DNA of 64,000 bases from Bacillota bacterium (GCA_003150225.1 QAND01000013.1:33805-97804); one strand, 5' to 3'. Counted from the first letter of the stretch, positions 25,560-38,044 are shown. Program-made: numbers and translations. The notes: generated by a model not told the origin, from the letters alone.

Positions 25560-25988
25560 ATGGGCAAATGGAAACGGTTTTTCCCCTTGATGCTGGCGCT
25601 GATGGTTCTGGCTATGGCGGGCTGTTCTGCCAAAACAGCGGTGGAAACGGAGCTTGGTACCTTCACCTACATCCGTTCGAAAACGACAAATCAGTATGAT
25701 ACCCTCTCCGCTTCAGAGGGCGAAACCCTGTTAATACTGGCTTTTTCTGCCGGTGAGTTTGATGAAACCCAGTTTAAAGCACACTTTGCCCCTGAGGATA
25801 CGGCCAAAGCCGCACAGGTGCGGGTGGATGGCAAGGCCTATCCCTGCATCGCAGTGGGTTACCAGGGAAATCCGGATAGCAGTTCTGTGGAATATGCCCT
25901 CATCTTCCGGGTTGACGCCGGTACCAACGCAGAAAAAGCCAATCTGGAGTTAAAAGCCCCCGGCAAGGATTGGATCAACTTAAAATAA
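25560..25988 (+). CDS. Small lipoprotein of unknown function
   Basis: A 142-residue secreted lipoprotein. A basic start and hydrophobic helix lead to the lipobox LAMAGC, so Cys21 should be lipidated outside the membrane. The mature part is mostly beta strands (VETELGTFTYI, VRVDGKAYPCIAVGY, YALIFRVDAG), suggesting one small beta sandwich. I do not recognise the family. GAGGAGGG lies upstream of the ATG. It is a single-gene unit with its own promoter and terminator. Confidence 0.8.
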   Translation: MGKWKRFFPLMLALMVLAMAGCSAKTAVETELGTFTYIRSKTTNQYDTLSASEGETLLILAFSAGEFDETQFKAHFAPEDTAKAAQVRVDGKAYPCIAVGYQGNPDSSSVEYALIFRVDAGTNAEKANLELKAPGKDWINLK

Positions 25989-25991
25989 CGG

Positions 25992-26025
25992 AAGCGGTAT
26001 GGCTCATGGGCCCTGCCGCTTTTTT
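25992..26025 (+). terminator. Terminator of the lipoprotein gene
   Basis: AAGCGG pairs with CCGCTT, with further GGC/GCC pairs inside, followed by T6; four bases after the stop. Confidence 0.7.
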
Positions 26026-26057
26026 GTGGGATTTATCAAAAAATATTAGGCCTTTAT

Positions 26058-26091
26058 AAACAAGGAGCGCTTTAATAAGCGCTCCTTGTTT
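26058..26091. terminator. Terminator of the V-ATPase operon
   Basis: AAACAAGGAGCGC, loop TTTAATAA, and its complement lie ten bases past the subunit D stop. The stem is usable on both strands. Confidence 0.8.
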
Positions 26092-26101
26092 GTTTTCGTC
26101 C

Positions 26102-26779
26102 TTATGACCCCGCCTGGGCGGCTTCCTTGCTCTCCCGGGCAGCCAGATCCCGCTTTTCGATGAGATCCTTGGTCTTCATAAGCCGGGTAAGGTTCCCCCG
26201 CTCGTTCTCATCCAGCTTCATGGTGATATACCGGATGTTCTCCTCCATCTGGGGAATCAGCACATATTCCAGAGCGTTAACCCGCCGGCGGGTCTTCTCA
26301 ATCTCATCGGCCAGCATGCTGGCACTCTTTTCAATCTCTGCCAGCTGGATCATGGCGGGCAGCACCTCCGAAAGGGTGGAGATGGCCCCATCCATTTCGG
26401 TACTGGTAAAGGCAAAGCCGTAGGGCACGCCCCCCTGCGCCTCCGCAATGGATTCCACATCGATTTTGGGCACATCTACGCTCATGATGTTCTGACGGCC
26501 CAGCCGGAGGGTCACCTCTTTGGCCGGGTACAAAAGAGCGGATTCCAGGCTGTCCTCGCTCATAACGGCACGGGCCAGAAGGAAATCGTAAAGGGCGCCG
26601 GAAAGCTGGGATTCCACCTGCTTGCGGAGTTCCATGTTCTTCCGGGCCAATATGACAAACTGACGAACCATTTCGTCCCGCTTATCCTTCATCAGCTTGT
26701 GCCCCCGTACTGCCGTAGCCAGCCGTTTTTTCAGCCGAGACAGCTCCATACGGGTGGGATTGACCTTGGTTTGGGCCAT
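26102..26779 (-). CDS. ntpD: V-type ATPase subunit D (central rotor shaft)
   Basis: A 225-residue coiled-coil protein with the subunit D opening NPTRMELSRLKKRLATAVRGHKLMKDKRDEM described over residues 7-37 (key residues Pro8, Arg10, Lys17, His27). The C-terminal helix (RRVNALEYVLIPQ, then a long charged coil) completes the shaft. It forms the central stalk turning inside the A3B3 head with subunit F. It is the last gene of the operon, three bases after subunit B. Confidence 0.93.
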   Translation of the reverse strand: MAQTKVNPTRMELSRLKKRLATAVRGHKLMKDKRDEMVRQFVILARKNMELRKQVESQLSGALYDFLLARAVMSEDSLESALLYPAKEVTLRLGRQNIMSVDVPKIDVESIAEAQGGVPYGFAFTSTEMDGAISTLSEVLPAMIQLAEIEKSASMLADEIEKTRRRVNALEYVLIPQMEENIRYITMKLDENERGNLTRLMKTKDLIEKRDLAARESKEAAQAGS

Positions 26780-26782
26780 GGC

Positions 26783-28183
26783 TTACATCTCCCCGTTCTC
26801 TTCCCCATTGAAGCCGGGGTAATATTTATCCAGGTACTCCTGGCGAATCCGGCGCAGCTCGCTTGGGGGTAGAATACCCAACAAACGCCATCCAATGTCT
26901 AGGGTCTCCTCGATGGAACGGTTGGTGGTAAAGCCCTGGTTCACATACTCCCGTTCAAAGGCGTCTGCAAACTTAGCGTAGAGCTTATCCATGTCGGTGA
27001 GGGCCGCATCGCCCAGGATCACCGCCAGCTCCGCGGCCTCCTTGCCTCGGGCATAGGCGGCAAAGAGCTGGTTCATGGTGTCGGCGTGGTCCTCCCGGGT
27101 TTTACCCTTGCCAATGCCCTTATCCTTCAGACGGGACAGGGAGGGCATAACGTCGATAGGAGGGGTAATCCCCTTTCGGTTTAAATCCCGGGACAGGATG
27201 ATCTGCCCCTCGGTGATGTAGCCCGTCAGATCGGGGATAGGATGGGTTTTATCATCCTCCGGCATGGATAGGATGGGGATCTGGGTGATGCTTCCACGGC
27301 TGCCCTGGATGCGCCCCGCCCGCTCATACATGGTAGCAAGGTCGGTATACAGATAGCCGGGGTATCCCCGCCGTCCAGGGACCTCTTTGCGGGCGGCGGA
27401 CACCTCCCGCAGGGCCTCGGCGTAGTTGGTGATGTCCGTGATGATGACCAGCACGTGCATCCCTAGATCATAGGCCAGATATTCCGCGGCGGTCAGAGCC
27501 ATCCGGGGGGTGCTGATCCGCTCGATGGCGGGATCGTTGGCCAGATTGACAAACAGCACGGTGCGGTCGATGGCGCCGGTGCGGTTGAAGTCGGAAATAA
27601 AGAAATCGGCCTCCTCAAAGGTGATGCCTACCGCGGCGAATACCACAGCAAACTGGCTATCCCCCGCGCCCCGCACGGTAGCCTGCCGGGCGATCTGGGC
27701 AGCCAGATCCGCATGGGGCATACCGGAACCCGAGAACACCGGCAGCTTCTGCCCCCGAACCAGGGTATTGAGGCCGTCGATGGCACTGATACCGGTCTGA
27801 ATGAACTCATCGGGATAGTCCCGGGCAGCTGGGTTGATGGGGCTTCCGTTGATATCCATGTATTTTTCCGCAATAAGGGCGGGCCCGCCGTCCTTGGGAC
27901 GACCCATGCCGTCAAAAACCCGGCCTAGGATGTCTGGGGCCACCGCCAACTGGATGCCATGGCCCAGGAATCGGGCCCGGGCGTCGCTGATCTTCAACCC
28001 CTGAGAACCCTCAAAAAGCTGTACCAGCGCCTTGTCCCCATCGATCTCCAGCACCCGTCCGGAGCGAATCTCCCCGTTGGCCTGCTCGATCTCCACCAAC
28101 TCATCGTATTTGACGCCGCTGACGCCGTCCACCATCATCAGCGGCCCTACCACCTCACGGATGGTGCGATATTCTTTAAGCAA
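26783..28183 (-). CDS. ntpB: V-type ATPase subunit B
   Basis: A 466-residue non-catalytic nucleotide-binding subunit of the A3B3 head. Typical segments: [31 protein letters not shown] (in place of a canonical P-loop, as usual for B), [13 protein letters not shown] near the end. The start is TTG at 28183, following GGGGGCG and overlapping the subunit A stop by eight bases, which suggests tight coupling. Confidence 0.95.
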   Translation of the reverse strand: MLKEYRTIREVVGPLMMVDGVSGVKYDELVEIEQANGEIRSGRVLEIDGDKALVQLFEGSQGLKISDARARFLGHGIQLAVAPDILGRVFDGMGRPKDGGPALIAEKYMDINGSPINPAARDYPDEFIQTGISAIDGLNTLVRGQKLPVFSGSGMPHADLAAQIARQATVRGAGDSQFAVVFAAVGITFEEADFFISDFNRTGAIDRTVLFVNLANDPAIERISTPRMALTAAEYLAYDLGMHVLVIITDITNYAEALREVSAARKEVPGRRGYPGYLYTDLATMYERAGRIQGSRGSITQIPILSMPEDDKTHPIPDLTGYITEGQIILSRDLNRKGITPPIDVMPSLSRLKDKGIGKGKTREDHADTMNQLFAAYARGKEAAELAVILGDAALTDMDKLYAKFADAFEREYVNQGFTTNRSIEETLDIGWRLLGILPPSELRRIRQEYLDKYYPGFNGEENGEM

Positions 28184-29951
28184 GGTCTACGCCCCCTTCC
28201 ACGCCCAAAGCGGACGTCTGTTCCACGATATTGGCACGAATAGCCGCAAATCCCTCAGCAACCTGATCCTCCGGGATATACTTGGCACGGCCGATCTCCT
28301 CCCGAACCGGCAAGCTCAAAAGGGCCTCGATATCCGCTCCGTTTTGAAGGGCGGCCCGGGCGTGCTGGTCAAAGAGCAGGATCAGATTCAGCATCTGGAA
28401 CTGCTTCTCGGGAGAGGTATAGGTGTCCACATCATCGAAGGCGTTCTGATGGAGGTAGTCCTCCCGGATGCTCCGGGCAATCTCCATGGTCAGCCGGTCG
28501 CCCAGGGAAAGAGCGTCCATACCCACCAGCTGGACGATTTCCTGCAGCTCGCTCTCCTGCTGGAGGATGGTCATCATCTGGAGCCGATGATCCAGCCAAT
28601 TCTTGTTGACGTTCTCGTTAAACCAGGGGCCAATGCGGTCCACATACAGGGAATAGGAAGTAAGCCAGTCGATGGCGGGAAAATGCCGCCGATAAGCCAG
28701 AGAGCTCGACAGCCCCCAGAACACCTTGACGATCCGCAGCGTCGCCTGGGAAACCGGCTCGGAGATGTCGCCGCCGGGAGGGGACACGGCGCCGATGGCG
28801 CTGATAGCGCCCTCACGGCCTTCCTTGCCTTTACAGATCACCACGCCGGCCCGCTCATAAAACTCCGCCAGGCGGGAGGACAGATAGGCGGGGTATCCCT
28901 CCTCGCCGGGCATCTCCTCCAAACGCCCCGACATCTCACGCAGAGCCTCGGCCCAGCGAGAGGTGGAATCCGCCATGATGGCCACTTTATAGCCCATATC
29001 CCGGAAATATTCCGCAATGGTGATACCGGTGTAGATGGAGGCTTCTCGGGCCGCCACCGGCATATCCGAAGTATTGGCGATGAGCACCGTCCGCTTCATG
29101 AGGGGCTCCCCGGTACGGGGATCCTTCAGCTCGGGGAACTCCATCAACACGTCTGTCATCTCGTTGCCCCGCTCACCGCAACCGATGTACACGATGATCT
29201 CAGCGTCGGCCCACTTGGCCAGCTGATGCTGCACCACCGTCTTGCCGGAACCAAAAGGACCGGGAACGGCAGCTACGCCGCCCTTGGCAATGGGGAACAG
29301 GGTATCGATGACCCGTTGGCCCGTCACCATGGGCTCCATGGGAGCCAGTTTGGTCTCGTAGGGGCGGCCCCGGCGAACCGGCCATTTCTGAAGCATGGGA
29401 ATCTCCCGCACTTGTCCCTTTTCGTCCTTGATCCGGGCGATGGGCTCCTCAATGGTAGCCTCCCCCTCAAAAATCCAATCAAGGGTGCCGGATATCCCCG
29501 CAGGCACCATAATCCGATGCTCTACCAGGGCGGTCTCCTGGACCACTCCCAGCACATCGCCGGGGATGAGGGCGTCCCCCACCTGGGCCCGAGGTAAAAA
29601 GGCCCACTTCTTCTCCCTATTTAGGGAGGGCACCTCAATGCCCCGCTGAATGCGGTCCCCGCTCTGGCGGCGGATCACGTCCAGAGGACGTTGGATGCCA
29701 TCAAAGATGGACTCGATAAGCCCGGGGGCCAGCTCCACCGAAAGAGGATCTCCAGTGGACTCCACATCCTCTCCCGGCCCCAGGCCGGCGGTCTCCTCAT
29801 AGACCTGGATGGACGCCATCTCCCCCCGGAGCTCGATGATCTCACCGATGAGCCGGTGCTCGCCGATGCGGACCACGTCATACATTTTGCTATCCGCCAT
29901 ACCGCTGGCTACAATCAGCGGACCCGATACCTTTACTACCTTGCCTACCAT
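28176..29951 (-). CDS. ntpA: V-type ATPase catalytic subunit A
   Basis: A 591-residue catalytic subunit. It has a beta-barrel N-terminus, the V-type insert with the [13 protein letters not shown] region, P-loop [23 protein letters not shown] with the catalytic Glu, and [16 protein letters not shown] hydrolysis here drives ion pumping, or synthesis if run backwards. It starts directly after the subunit F stop. Confidence 0.96.
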   Translation of the reverse strand: MVGKVVKVSGPLIVASGMADSKMYDVVRIGEHRLIGEIIELRGEMASIQVYEETAGLGPGEDVESTGDPLSVELAPGLIESIFDGIQRPLDVIRRQSGDRIQRGIEVPSLNREKKWAFLPRAQVGDALIPGDVLGVVQETALVEHRIMVPAGISGTLDWIFEGEATIEEPIARIKDEKGQVREIPMLQKWPVRRGRPYETKLAPMEPMVTGQRVIDTLFPIAKGGVAAVPGPFGSGKTVVQHQLAKWADAEIIVYIGCGERGNEMTDVLMEFPELKDPRTGEPLMKRTVLIANTSDMPVAAREASIYTGITIAEYFRDMGYKVAIMADSTSRWAEALREMSGRLEEMPGEEGYPAYLSSRLAEFYERAGVVICKGKEGREGAISAIGAVSPPGGDISEPVSQATLRIVKVFWGLSSSLAYRRHFPAIDWLTSYSLYVDRIGPWFNENVNKNWLDHRLQMMTILQQESELQEIVQLVGMDALSLGDRLTMEIARSIREDYLHQNAFDDVDTYTSPEKQFQMLNLILLFDQHARAALQNGADIEALLSLPVREEIGRAKYIPEDQVAEGFAAIRANIVEQTSALGVEGGVDLA

Positions 29952-30287
29952 CTATTCATCCTCTTTTCCGAACAAAATGTCGGCTCCAAGTGCCTTTTCT
30001 ACGTTCTTTTTCAACATCTCCATCCCAAGGCCCAGGGTCCCCTGGTTGCTGGGAATGGGAATGATGGCGGGATAAGGCGCCGTCTTAAACCGATCGATCA
30101 TGTCCCCGATGCCCTGGGCCGCCTGTTCGGTGATAAAGATCACCGCATATCCCTCCCGGGCAAGGGCAAATACCGTCCGGGCGGCCTCCTCGTCGTTTGT
30201 CACGGGATACACATCGATGGATAGGGCCTTAAAGCCCAATACGCTGTCCCGATCCCCCACGGCCGCTATTTTACGCATAGAGCTCAC
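29952..30287 (-). CDS. ntpF: V-type ATPase subunit F
   Basis: A 111-residue Rossmann-like stalk subunit with KIAAVGDRDSVLGFKAL at the N-terminus and IFITEQAAQ in the middle. The start is taken as GTG 30287, which has AAGGA at a good distance; ATG 30278 gives a more usual N-terminus and is possible. It overlaps the subunit C stop. Confidence 0.9.
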   Translation of the reverse strand: MSSMRKIAAVGDRDSVLGFKALSIDVYPVTNDEEAARTVFALAREGYAVIFITEQAAQGIGDMIDRFKTAPYPAIIPIPSNQGTLGLGMEMLKKNVEKALGADILFGKEDE

Positions 30288-31260
30288 GCAGCCTTTCCTT
30301 GATCAATTCCTCCGGCATATCGTTGGCCTTGGCCACCATCACCAGCCGGACAGCCTGGGCCTCCCGTTCCTTGCCAAAGAGGTATCCTATGACAGGCGCC
30401 AGGGTAAAGGACTCCCCCCGGTGCGCCCGAAATAGCTCCAAGATATAGTCGTCGCACCGCTTTTCCAGAAGGGTCAACTTGCCGGTCTTCGCATACTCCT
30501 CCATCCCCTCCTGGATAAGGGCCCCAAAACGGCTCACCCATAGATACCGCCCCACCCCGTCGTCAGGCTCCTTGAGGGAGCCGATCAGCCGGTCATGATC
30601 CAGATTTCCTCCCGGCAACAGGGCTCTGCGCAGAATCTCCGCTCCATCGGGATTGTTCCGCACTCGAAGGGCCATCAGCAGGTTGTAGAGATCGGCTTGG
30701 GCCGCTACGGCCTCCACCACAATGGGCTCACCGCTGGCCTTAGCTAGGGCTTCCATATCCGCGAAACAGGCTCGATCCATGGAGAAATCCACAGCGGAAG
30801 GGGCCAAATTCCCCGTCTCAATGGCAGCTAAGAGCTCCCGAGCGGCTCGCTGCATGTGATTGGGCAGCATGCCGGCGTCTCCCTCGCTCATCCGCTTATA
30901 CAACAGCTCCGGATCCAAAGTACCCAGAGCCACCAAGGAGGCTTGGGGATCCCGGCCCAGCATCATGGATTTTAGAATCACCTTAGCATTATGACAATCG
31001 TGCTTGATTAAAAAAGCGTCGGTGGCCGCCTGGTTGGGGGTCACCTCCTGGATATACCGGGACGTCCTCAAAAGCTCCGATTGGATCATCTCCTCAAAGC
31101 TCTCCGCGTCCTGGCTGCCATAGCCCGTTTCCGACAGGGCGTTTCGCACAGCGCCGGGATCCTCCGCTTCCAACAGCCGCAGGATCCGCTCCTCCGTGAT
31201 CAGCCGCCCCTCATTGACCCGGGTTCGGGCCACCGCATAGGCGATGCTCTTCTGGGCCAT
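30271..31260 (-). CDS. ntpC: V-type ATPase subunit C (d-type)
   Basis: A 329-residue all-helical funnel subunit that links the central stalk to the membrane K-ring. The N-terminus AYAVARTRVNEGRLI and a helix with AKVILKSMMLGRD are typical of the family, as is KEREAQAVRLVMVAKANDMPEE (residues about 295-316; key Glu, Arg and Asn). It starts three bases after subunit E. Confidence 0.9.
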   Translation of the reverse strand: MAQKSIAYAVARTRVNEGRLITEERILRLLEAEDPGAVRNALSETGYGSQDAESFEEMIQSELLRTSRYIQEVTPNQAATDAFLIKHDCHNAKVILKSMMLGRDPQASLVALGTLDPELLYKRMSEGDAGMLPNHMQRAARELLAAIETGNLAPSAVDFSMDRACFADMEALAKASGEPIVVEAVAAQADLYNLLMALRVRNNPDGAEILRRALLPGGNLDHDRLIGSLKEPDDGVGRYLWVSRFGALIQEGMEEYAKTGKLTLLEKRCDDYILELFRAHRGESFTLAPVIGYLFGKEREAQAVRLVMVAKANDMPEELIKERLRELYA

Positions 31261-31263
31261 GGA

Positions 31264-31866
31264 CTACGCCTCCTCCTGGCCAAACAGCAGATCAGCCGTC
31301 TGACCTTCGATCTCCTCCCGCACCTGACGCATGACGGCGGCGGTGGAAAGGTTGATCTCCATACTGCCCTCCAGAAGGATCAACCCACCGGAAATATCCT
31401 CCCGCTTGGGCATAAGAACCAGTTCCCCAGTCCGGCCCTGGGCGCGGAGGGTTGCATTGACCCCATCCACAAACCCCTGGTCCAGGCGGGTCTCATCGGC
31501 AGCAGGGGCGATGCCCTCTCGGCCGCTGGATACGGCGGACAGCACGATCCTCTCATAGACGGCGCGATAGGCCGCGGGTTCCATGGCCAAAAAGGCGGAT
31601 TCCGCCTCCCGGAACGCCTCGTCCAGCACCTGGATCTTGGCGCCCAGACGGTATTTTTTAGCATCAAGCTCCGCCACCGCCACAAACCGGCGTTCCGCGT
31701 CGGACAGGGAGTCCTTGGCGGCCGCATCGGCCTTTTGTGTCAAGATTTGCGCCCGCTCACGGGCCTCAGAAACCACGGAACCGGCTGCGGACTCCGCCTC
31801 CGCCCGAATGGCCTGGGCCTTCTCGCGGGCCTCCTCCAATATTCTTTGGGTGATCTTTTCAGTCAT
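31264..31866 (-). CDS. ntpE: V-type ATPase subunit E (peripheral stalk)
   Basis: A 200-residue peripheral-stalk protein. A long N-terminal Ala/Glu/Arg coil (residues 1-75) pairs with subunit G, and a small globular C-terminal domain (SGGLILLEGSMEINLS) touches the head. The start at 31866 is chosen because the coil begins there; a longer upstream reading overlaps subunit K without similarity. It is 14 bp after K. Confidence 0.9.
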   Translation of the reverse strand: MTEKITQRILEEAREKAQAIRAEAESAAGSVVSEARERAQILTQKADAAAKDSLSDAERRFVAVAELDAKKYRLGAKIQVLDEAFREAESAFLAMEPAAYRAVYERIVLSAVSSGREGIAPAADETRLDQGFVDGVNATLRAQGRTGELVLMPKREDISGGLILLEGSMEINLSTAAVMRQVREEIEGQTADLLFGQEEA

Positions 31867-31880
31867 ACCGCCACCGCCTC

Positions 31881-34267
<2,387 letters not shown>

Positions 34268-34268
34268 G

Positions 34269-34577
34269 CTAACCGATCCTCTCCAAGATAAACGCTACCG
34301 CCTGGGGAACCCGCTCCCGCGCTGCCGTCACGTTGGCGGCAAACTGTTCCTTGCGAATCCGAAGAATCTCAGCCGCCTTCTTCCGGCCGAACTCATCCCC
34401 CATCTTTCGGTACTTGGCCGAGATGGCCTGGGCCTCCTCCTCCGCCCGCTCCAATAGGGCGTCGGCCTCAGCACGGGCAGCCACGGCCCGGGCGCGGGCA
34501 TCCTCACCTGCCTTTTGTACCAGGGCTTCCGCTTGCCGTTCCGCCTCCCGGATGGAACCAACTACTTCCTCGATCAA
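34269..34577 (-). CDS. ntpG: V-type ATPase subunit G/H (peripheral stalk coil)
   Basis: A 102-residue charged, Ala-rich helix typical of the peripheral stalk partner of subunit E. The start is uncertain. TTG 34577 is preferred because AGGAAG lies eight bases upstream and it falls just after the upp stop; GTG 34586 is adjacent to the same site, and ATG 34625 would sit inside upp. It is the first ATPase gene and directly follows upp. Confidence 0.8.
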   Translation of the reverse strand: MIEEVVGSIREAERQAEALVQKAGEDARARAVAARAEADALLERAEEEAQAISAKYRKMGDEFGRKKAAEILRIRKEQFAANVTAARERVPQAVAFILERIG

Positions 34578-34593
34578 GGCATTCACTTCCTCG

Positions 34594-35238
34594 CTATTTT
34601 GTGCCAAAGAGCCGGTCGCCAGCATCGCCGAGACCGGGTACAATGTACTTGTTTTCGTTGAGCTTCTCGTCCACAACACCGACGATGATATCCACATCCG
34701 GGTGCTCCCGCCGAACCTCGTCAATGCCCTCCTGTACCGAGATGATACACAGCAGCTTAATGGATTTACCCCCGTTTTTCTTGATAACGGAGATAGCAGC
34801 GGCAGCGCTCTTGCCAGTGGCCAGCATGGGATCCAGCACAAGGATCTCCCGCTCTCCTACATCGGCAGGCAGCTTGCAGTAGTATTCCACAGGCAGATGG
34901 TTTACAGGGTCACGATACAACCCCACATGGCCCACCTTGGCGCCGGGGATCAAATTGATAAAGGCTTCCACCATGCCCAGGCCTGCCCGCAAAATGGGCA
35001 CAATAGCCAGCATCCGGCCGGCAATGACCTTGGACTGGCAATAGCACATGGGGGTTTTTACCTCAATCTCCTGGGTGGGTAAATCCCGGGTAGCCTCATA
35101 GGCCATCAGGGTGGAGATCTCCGAGGTCAGCTCCCGAAATTCTTTGGTGCCGGTATTCTCGTCCCGCATAAGGGTGATTTTATGCTGGATCAGGGGGTGG
35201 TCCAATACGCGTACGGTTCCTTGTTTACTCATTTGCAT
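34594..35238 (-). CDS. upp: Uracil phosphoribosyltransferase
   Basis: A 214-residue salvage enzyme making UMP from uracil and PRPP. The PRPP loop [15 protein letters not shown] and the uracil-binding C-terminus ([16 protein letters not shown]) are intact. ATG 35238 follows GGAG by five bases; ATG 35232 two codons later is also possible. It overlaps the rpiB stop. It sits immediately before the ATPase operon, the position upp has before F-ATPase genes in Bacillus. Confidence 0.95.
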   Translation of the reverse strand: MQMSKQGTVRVLDHPLIQHKITLMRDENTGTKEFRELTSEISTLMAYEATRDLPTQEIEVKTPMCYCQSKVIAGRMLAIVPILRAGLGMVEAFINLIPGAKVGHVGLYRDPVNHLPVEYYCKLPADVGEREILVLDPMLATGKSAAAAISVIKKNGGKSIKLLCIISVQEGIDEVRREHPDVDIIVGVVDEKLNENKYIVPGLGDAGDRLFGTK

Positions 35239-35666
35239 TCCATCTCCGAAATCAAGTTTACCCGGTTGCAGTGCCTGCCACCGGCAAAAGAGCTGTTCAA
35301 AAAGGCATCCACCATGGTAAGAGCAACGGCAGGTCCCAAAACTCGAGCTCCCAGACAGAGGATATGGGCGTCGTTATGCTCCCGCGCCATCTGCGCGGAA
35401 AACGCGTTCTCACAGCAGGCCGCTCGAATGCCCTTCACCTTATTGGCGGCAATGGACATCCCGATCCCAGTGCCGCAGATCAAAATCCCCCGCTCATAGG
35501 TTCCATCTGCGATGGCCTGGGCCAGCGGTTCCGCCACGGTGGGATAGTCCATGGATTCGGTGCTATAACATCCAAAATCGTAGTATTCAATCCCTTTTTC
35601 CCGCAAATGCTCCATAATCGCTTGTTTTAGCTCAAATCCGCCATGATCACATCCAATGGCCAGCAT
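35229..35666 (-). CDS. rpiB: Ribose-5-phosphate isomerase B
   Basis: A 145-residue isomerase of the RpiB/LacAB family linking ribulose-5-P and ribose-5-[24 protein letters not shown] and [14 protein letters not shown] (with the active-site Cys) are clear. GAGGAGGGG precedes the ATG. It is the first gene after a promoter at 35723-35750, so rpiB-upp-V-ATPase probably form one transcript. Confidence 0.94.
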   Translation of the reverse strand: MLAIGCDHGGFELKQAIMEHLREKGIEYYDFGCYSTESMDYPTVAEPLAQAIADGTYERGILICGTGIGMSIAANKVKGIRAACCENAFSAQMAREHNDAHILCLGARVLGPAVALTMVDAFLNSSFAGGRHCNRVNLISEMECK

Positions 35667-35722
35667 GCTATGCCCCTCCTCATTGGTGAAAAATAGTTCT
35701 ATTTTATGTGCATACTTACTTT

Positions 35723-35750
35723 AGTATATAACAATTCACCACAAAATCAA
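35723..35750 (-). promoter_or_regulatory. Promoter of rpiB-upp-V-ATPase
   Basis: On the minus strand TTGATT (35745-35750), 16 bases, TATACT (35723-35728). Confidence 0.55.
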
Positions 35751-35795
35751 ATAAAGAATTGTGAAAAACTGGTCAAATCTACCCAAATTTGGTGC

Positions 35796-35846
35796 AAAAA
35801 AAGAATGGAGCAGGCCGACCCTAAAACAGGCCGTTTTGCTCCATTC
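35796..35846 (-). terminator. Terminator overlapping the end of ywlE
   Basis: GAATGGAGCA pairs with TGCTCCATTC around inner GGCC/GGCC pairs, followed on the minus strand by T7. The upstream arm lies inside the last ywlE codons. Confidence 0.8.
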
Positions 35847-36273
35847 CAGCTAAAATATCGTCATGGATTTCCTGGGCGCATTGGAGGTACACCTGAAAGG
35901 AACCGCCATAGGGGTCGGCAATATCCCCTTCCACGCCATAGGCCCACTCCTTCAAGGTCTTTACCGGCTTGGTATATTCCGGTGCCAGCGCGCCAATCTG
36001 TTCCTTATGAGAGCGGGTTAAGGTCAAAACCACATCGGCCCACTCCAGGAGCCAGGGAGCAACCGGCTGACTTCTATGGGAGGAAAGATCCACCCCATAT
36101 AACTGACGAACCGCCGCAATGGCATGGCTGGAGGCAGGCATATCCGCTCCCGCCCAGGTTCCGGCAGAAAGGGCTGTGTGACCCAGTCCCTGTTTTTCGC
36201 ATATTCCATTAAAGATGCCCTCCGCCATAGGGCTCCGGCAGGTGTTGCCGGTGCACACAAACAGCACGTTCAT
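35821..36273 (-). CDS. ywlE: Low-molecular-weight phosphatase, probably protein-arginine phosphatase YwlE
   Basis: A 150-residue phosphatase with the P-loop CTGNTCRS at residues 7-14. The general acid Asp falls in DIADPYGG. Thr11 in the loop is the residue that makes B. subtilis YwlE specific for phospho-arginine; tyrosine phosphatases have Ile there. It would counteract a McsB-type arginine kinase, none of which is in the window. Its ATG overlaps the sua5 stop (ATGA). Confidence 0.88.
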   Translation of the reverse strand: MNVLFVCTGNTCRSPMAEGIFNGICEKQGLGHTALSAGTWAGADMPASSHAIAAVRQLYGVDLSSHRSQPVAPWLLEWADVVLTLTRSHKEQIGALAPEYTKPVKTLKEWAYGVEGDIADPYGGSFQVYLQCAQEIHDDILAGMEQNGLF

Positions 36274-37283
36274 CTTGATTCCTCCAAAACACGATATCCC
36301 GCCGCGCGGATGGCCCGGTTCATATAGGCCAGTCCCTCCCCTGCGGTGCCGGTCCCCATGATGATGACGAACTGTGCGCCCATCTCATCGGCGGCCCTAA
36401 GGGCGTAAAACAGCCCGTGCTCCCCCATGATATCGCAGGGGATCATCCCCTGCTCCCGAGGCAGGTTCGGCCCTACGATGACGGTCAGCCTTCCGGCCGC
36501 CTCCGCTTCCGCCCTGAGCGCGCGGGCGCGGTCCAGTCCGTGGCCCCCTCGGATCAAAACCGCCTCTCCTCGGGGCGCATAGTGGGTATGCAACATACCC
36601 GGGGAGCGCGCAGCAGTCCCCTCCACCTGTTCCAAAACTCCCTGGGCCACCTGGCAGTCCCCCACCAGAGCGGCTACCTCCTCCCGGGTCACTGCACCTG
36701 GCCGTAGGATCACCGGCACCCGCCCCGTCACATCGATTACGGTGGATTCCAAGCCCAATTGGCAGGGACCTCCGTCCAGAATCACCGGCACCTTGCCGTC
36801 CAAATCCTCCCGGACATGCTCTAGCCGGGTGGGACTGGGACGGCCTGATCGATTGGCGCTGGGCGCGGCGATAGGCCCAGATACAGCAATCAGATCCAGC
36901 GCCCCCTCATGGCTGGGCATCCGGATCCCTACGGTGGACAGCCCCGCTGTCACCCGGTCGGGTACCCAAGAGGCTGCAGGCACCACTAGGGAAAGAGGGC
37001 CCGGCCACAGCTTGGCCAATTCCAAGCCCAACTCAGAAAACCGCCCCGTTTCCCGGGCCATATCCATATCCGATACATGAACCAGCACCGGGTTGTTAAG
37101 GGGCCTTCCCTTTACGGTAAACACCCTCTCCACAGCGGCAGCATCCCGGGCGAGAGCTCCCAGCCCATAGACCGTTTCGGTAGGAAAGGCCACTGTCTCT
37201 TTGCTTATCAACGCCCGGCTGCCGGCAGCGATACCCGCTTCCCGCTCTACAGGATCCCGTAGATCATAGTATTCCGTTTTCAT
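36270..37283 (-). CDS. sua5: Threonylcarbamoyl-AMP synthase (Sua5/YwlC)
   Basis: A 337-residue long form: the YrdC domain (KETVAFPTETVYGLGA, KGRPLNNPVLVH, SANRSGRPSPT) plus the C-terminal Sua5 domain (about residues 215-337, with PGMLHTHYAPRGE). It makes threonylcarbamoyl-AMP from Thr, bicarbonate and ATP for t6A37 on ANN-decoding tRNAs. The ATG at 37283 overlaps the ZIP stop (ATGA); the much longer upstream reading is an artefact inside the ZIP gene. It is also coupled to ywlE. Confidence 0.93.
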   Translation of the reverse strand: MKTEYYDLRDPVEREAGIAAGSRALISKETVAFPTETVYGLGALARDAAAVERVFTVKGRPLNNPVLVHVSDMDMARETGRFSELGLELAKLWPGPLSLVVPAASWVPDRVTAGLSTVGIRMPSHEGALDLIAVSGPIAAPSANRSGRPSPTRLEHVREDLDGKVPVILDGGPCQLGLESTVIDVTGRVPVILRPGAVTREEVAALVGDCQVAQGVLEQVEGTAARSPGMLHTHYAPRGEAVLIRGGHGLDRARALRAEAEAAGRLTVIVGPNLPREQGMIPCDIMGEHGLFYALRAADEMGAQFVIIMGTGTAGEGLAYMNRAIRAAGYRVLEESR

Positions 37284-38044
37284 AGCACATACACCATCAC
37301 AAGGCCGACACCCACGCCGGCCGCTACCGAAATCACGCCCATGGCCCGGCTTCCCATGGAAAGAGCCCCCGGTACCATCTCCCGCAGGGTAACAAAGAGC
37401 ATAGCCCCAGCACCAAAGGCGATGCTGATCCCCAGAACCATCTGGGAAATTCCCCCTAGCAAAAACCCAACAATGGCGCCAATGCCAATGGGTAGGCCGG
37501 TAAGCACCGCCAGGGCAAAGATGCCAAACCACCGCATGCCCGATAACTTTAGGGGAACCGCCAAAGCCGCTCCTTCAATGACGTTATGCACGGTGAGCAA
37601 CAGGGCCAGATGGACGCCATACCCGCTGGCCGCCCCCTCTCCCGCCGCCAGGCCCGAGCCAATGGCAAGGCCCTCGGGCAGATTGTGAAGAGCGATGCCC
37701 AAACAGAGAAAACAGCCGGTATGAAGCAACTCCCGGTTGCTCCGGGCCTGTCCCAGTTGCTCCGTTCCATGATCGTGAACCTGCGGCAGCAGCCGGTGCA
37801 TCCCCCAGAGAATCAAGCCTCCCAGGGCCGTCCCCAACAGCATGGTTCCAAAACCCGCGGCCTCTACCGCCTCGGGCAGCATATCAAAAAACACCAGGCT
37901 CAGCATCACACCGCCCGAAAGTCCCATCAGAAATCCGGGCAGCTTTTCTCCCGGCGTCCGGATCAACCCCACCAGCAGGCTGCCCAGTCCGGTGCCGATG
38001 ATGCCCACCCCCAGGCCGATCAAGGCGGATGTCAGATATTCCAT
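37280..38044 (-). CDS. ZIP-family metal transporter
   Basis: A 254-residue membrane protein with about eight helices. Helix IV has HNLPEGLAIG and helix V HNVIEGAAL, the paired His-Glu metal sites of ZIPs of the ZupT type. It probably takes up Zn2+, Mn2+ or Fe2+. GTTAGGAGAG precedes the ATG. It occupies the place next to sua5 and ywlE where B. subtilis has the manganese exporter mntP. Confidence 0.9.
   Translation of the reverse strand: MEYLTSALIGLGVGIIGTGLGSLLVGLIRTPGEKLPGFLMGLSGGVMLSLVFFDMLPEAVEAAGFGTMLLGTALGGLILWGMHRLLPQVHDHGTEQLGQARSNRELLHTGCFLCLGIALHNLPEGLAIGSGLAAGEGAASGYGVHLALLLTVHNVIEGAALAVPLKLSGMRWFGIFALAVLTGLPIGIGAIVGFLLGGISQMVLGISIAFGAGAMLFVTLREMVPGALSMGSRAMGVISVAAGVGVGLVMVYVL

Noticed and set aside
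28032..29597. A 521-codon plus-strand open frame opposite V-ATPase subunit A
   Set aside because: A shadow frame over a highly conserved gene; the translated sequence looks random with many His and Gly.
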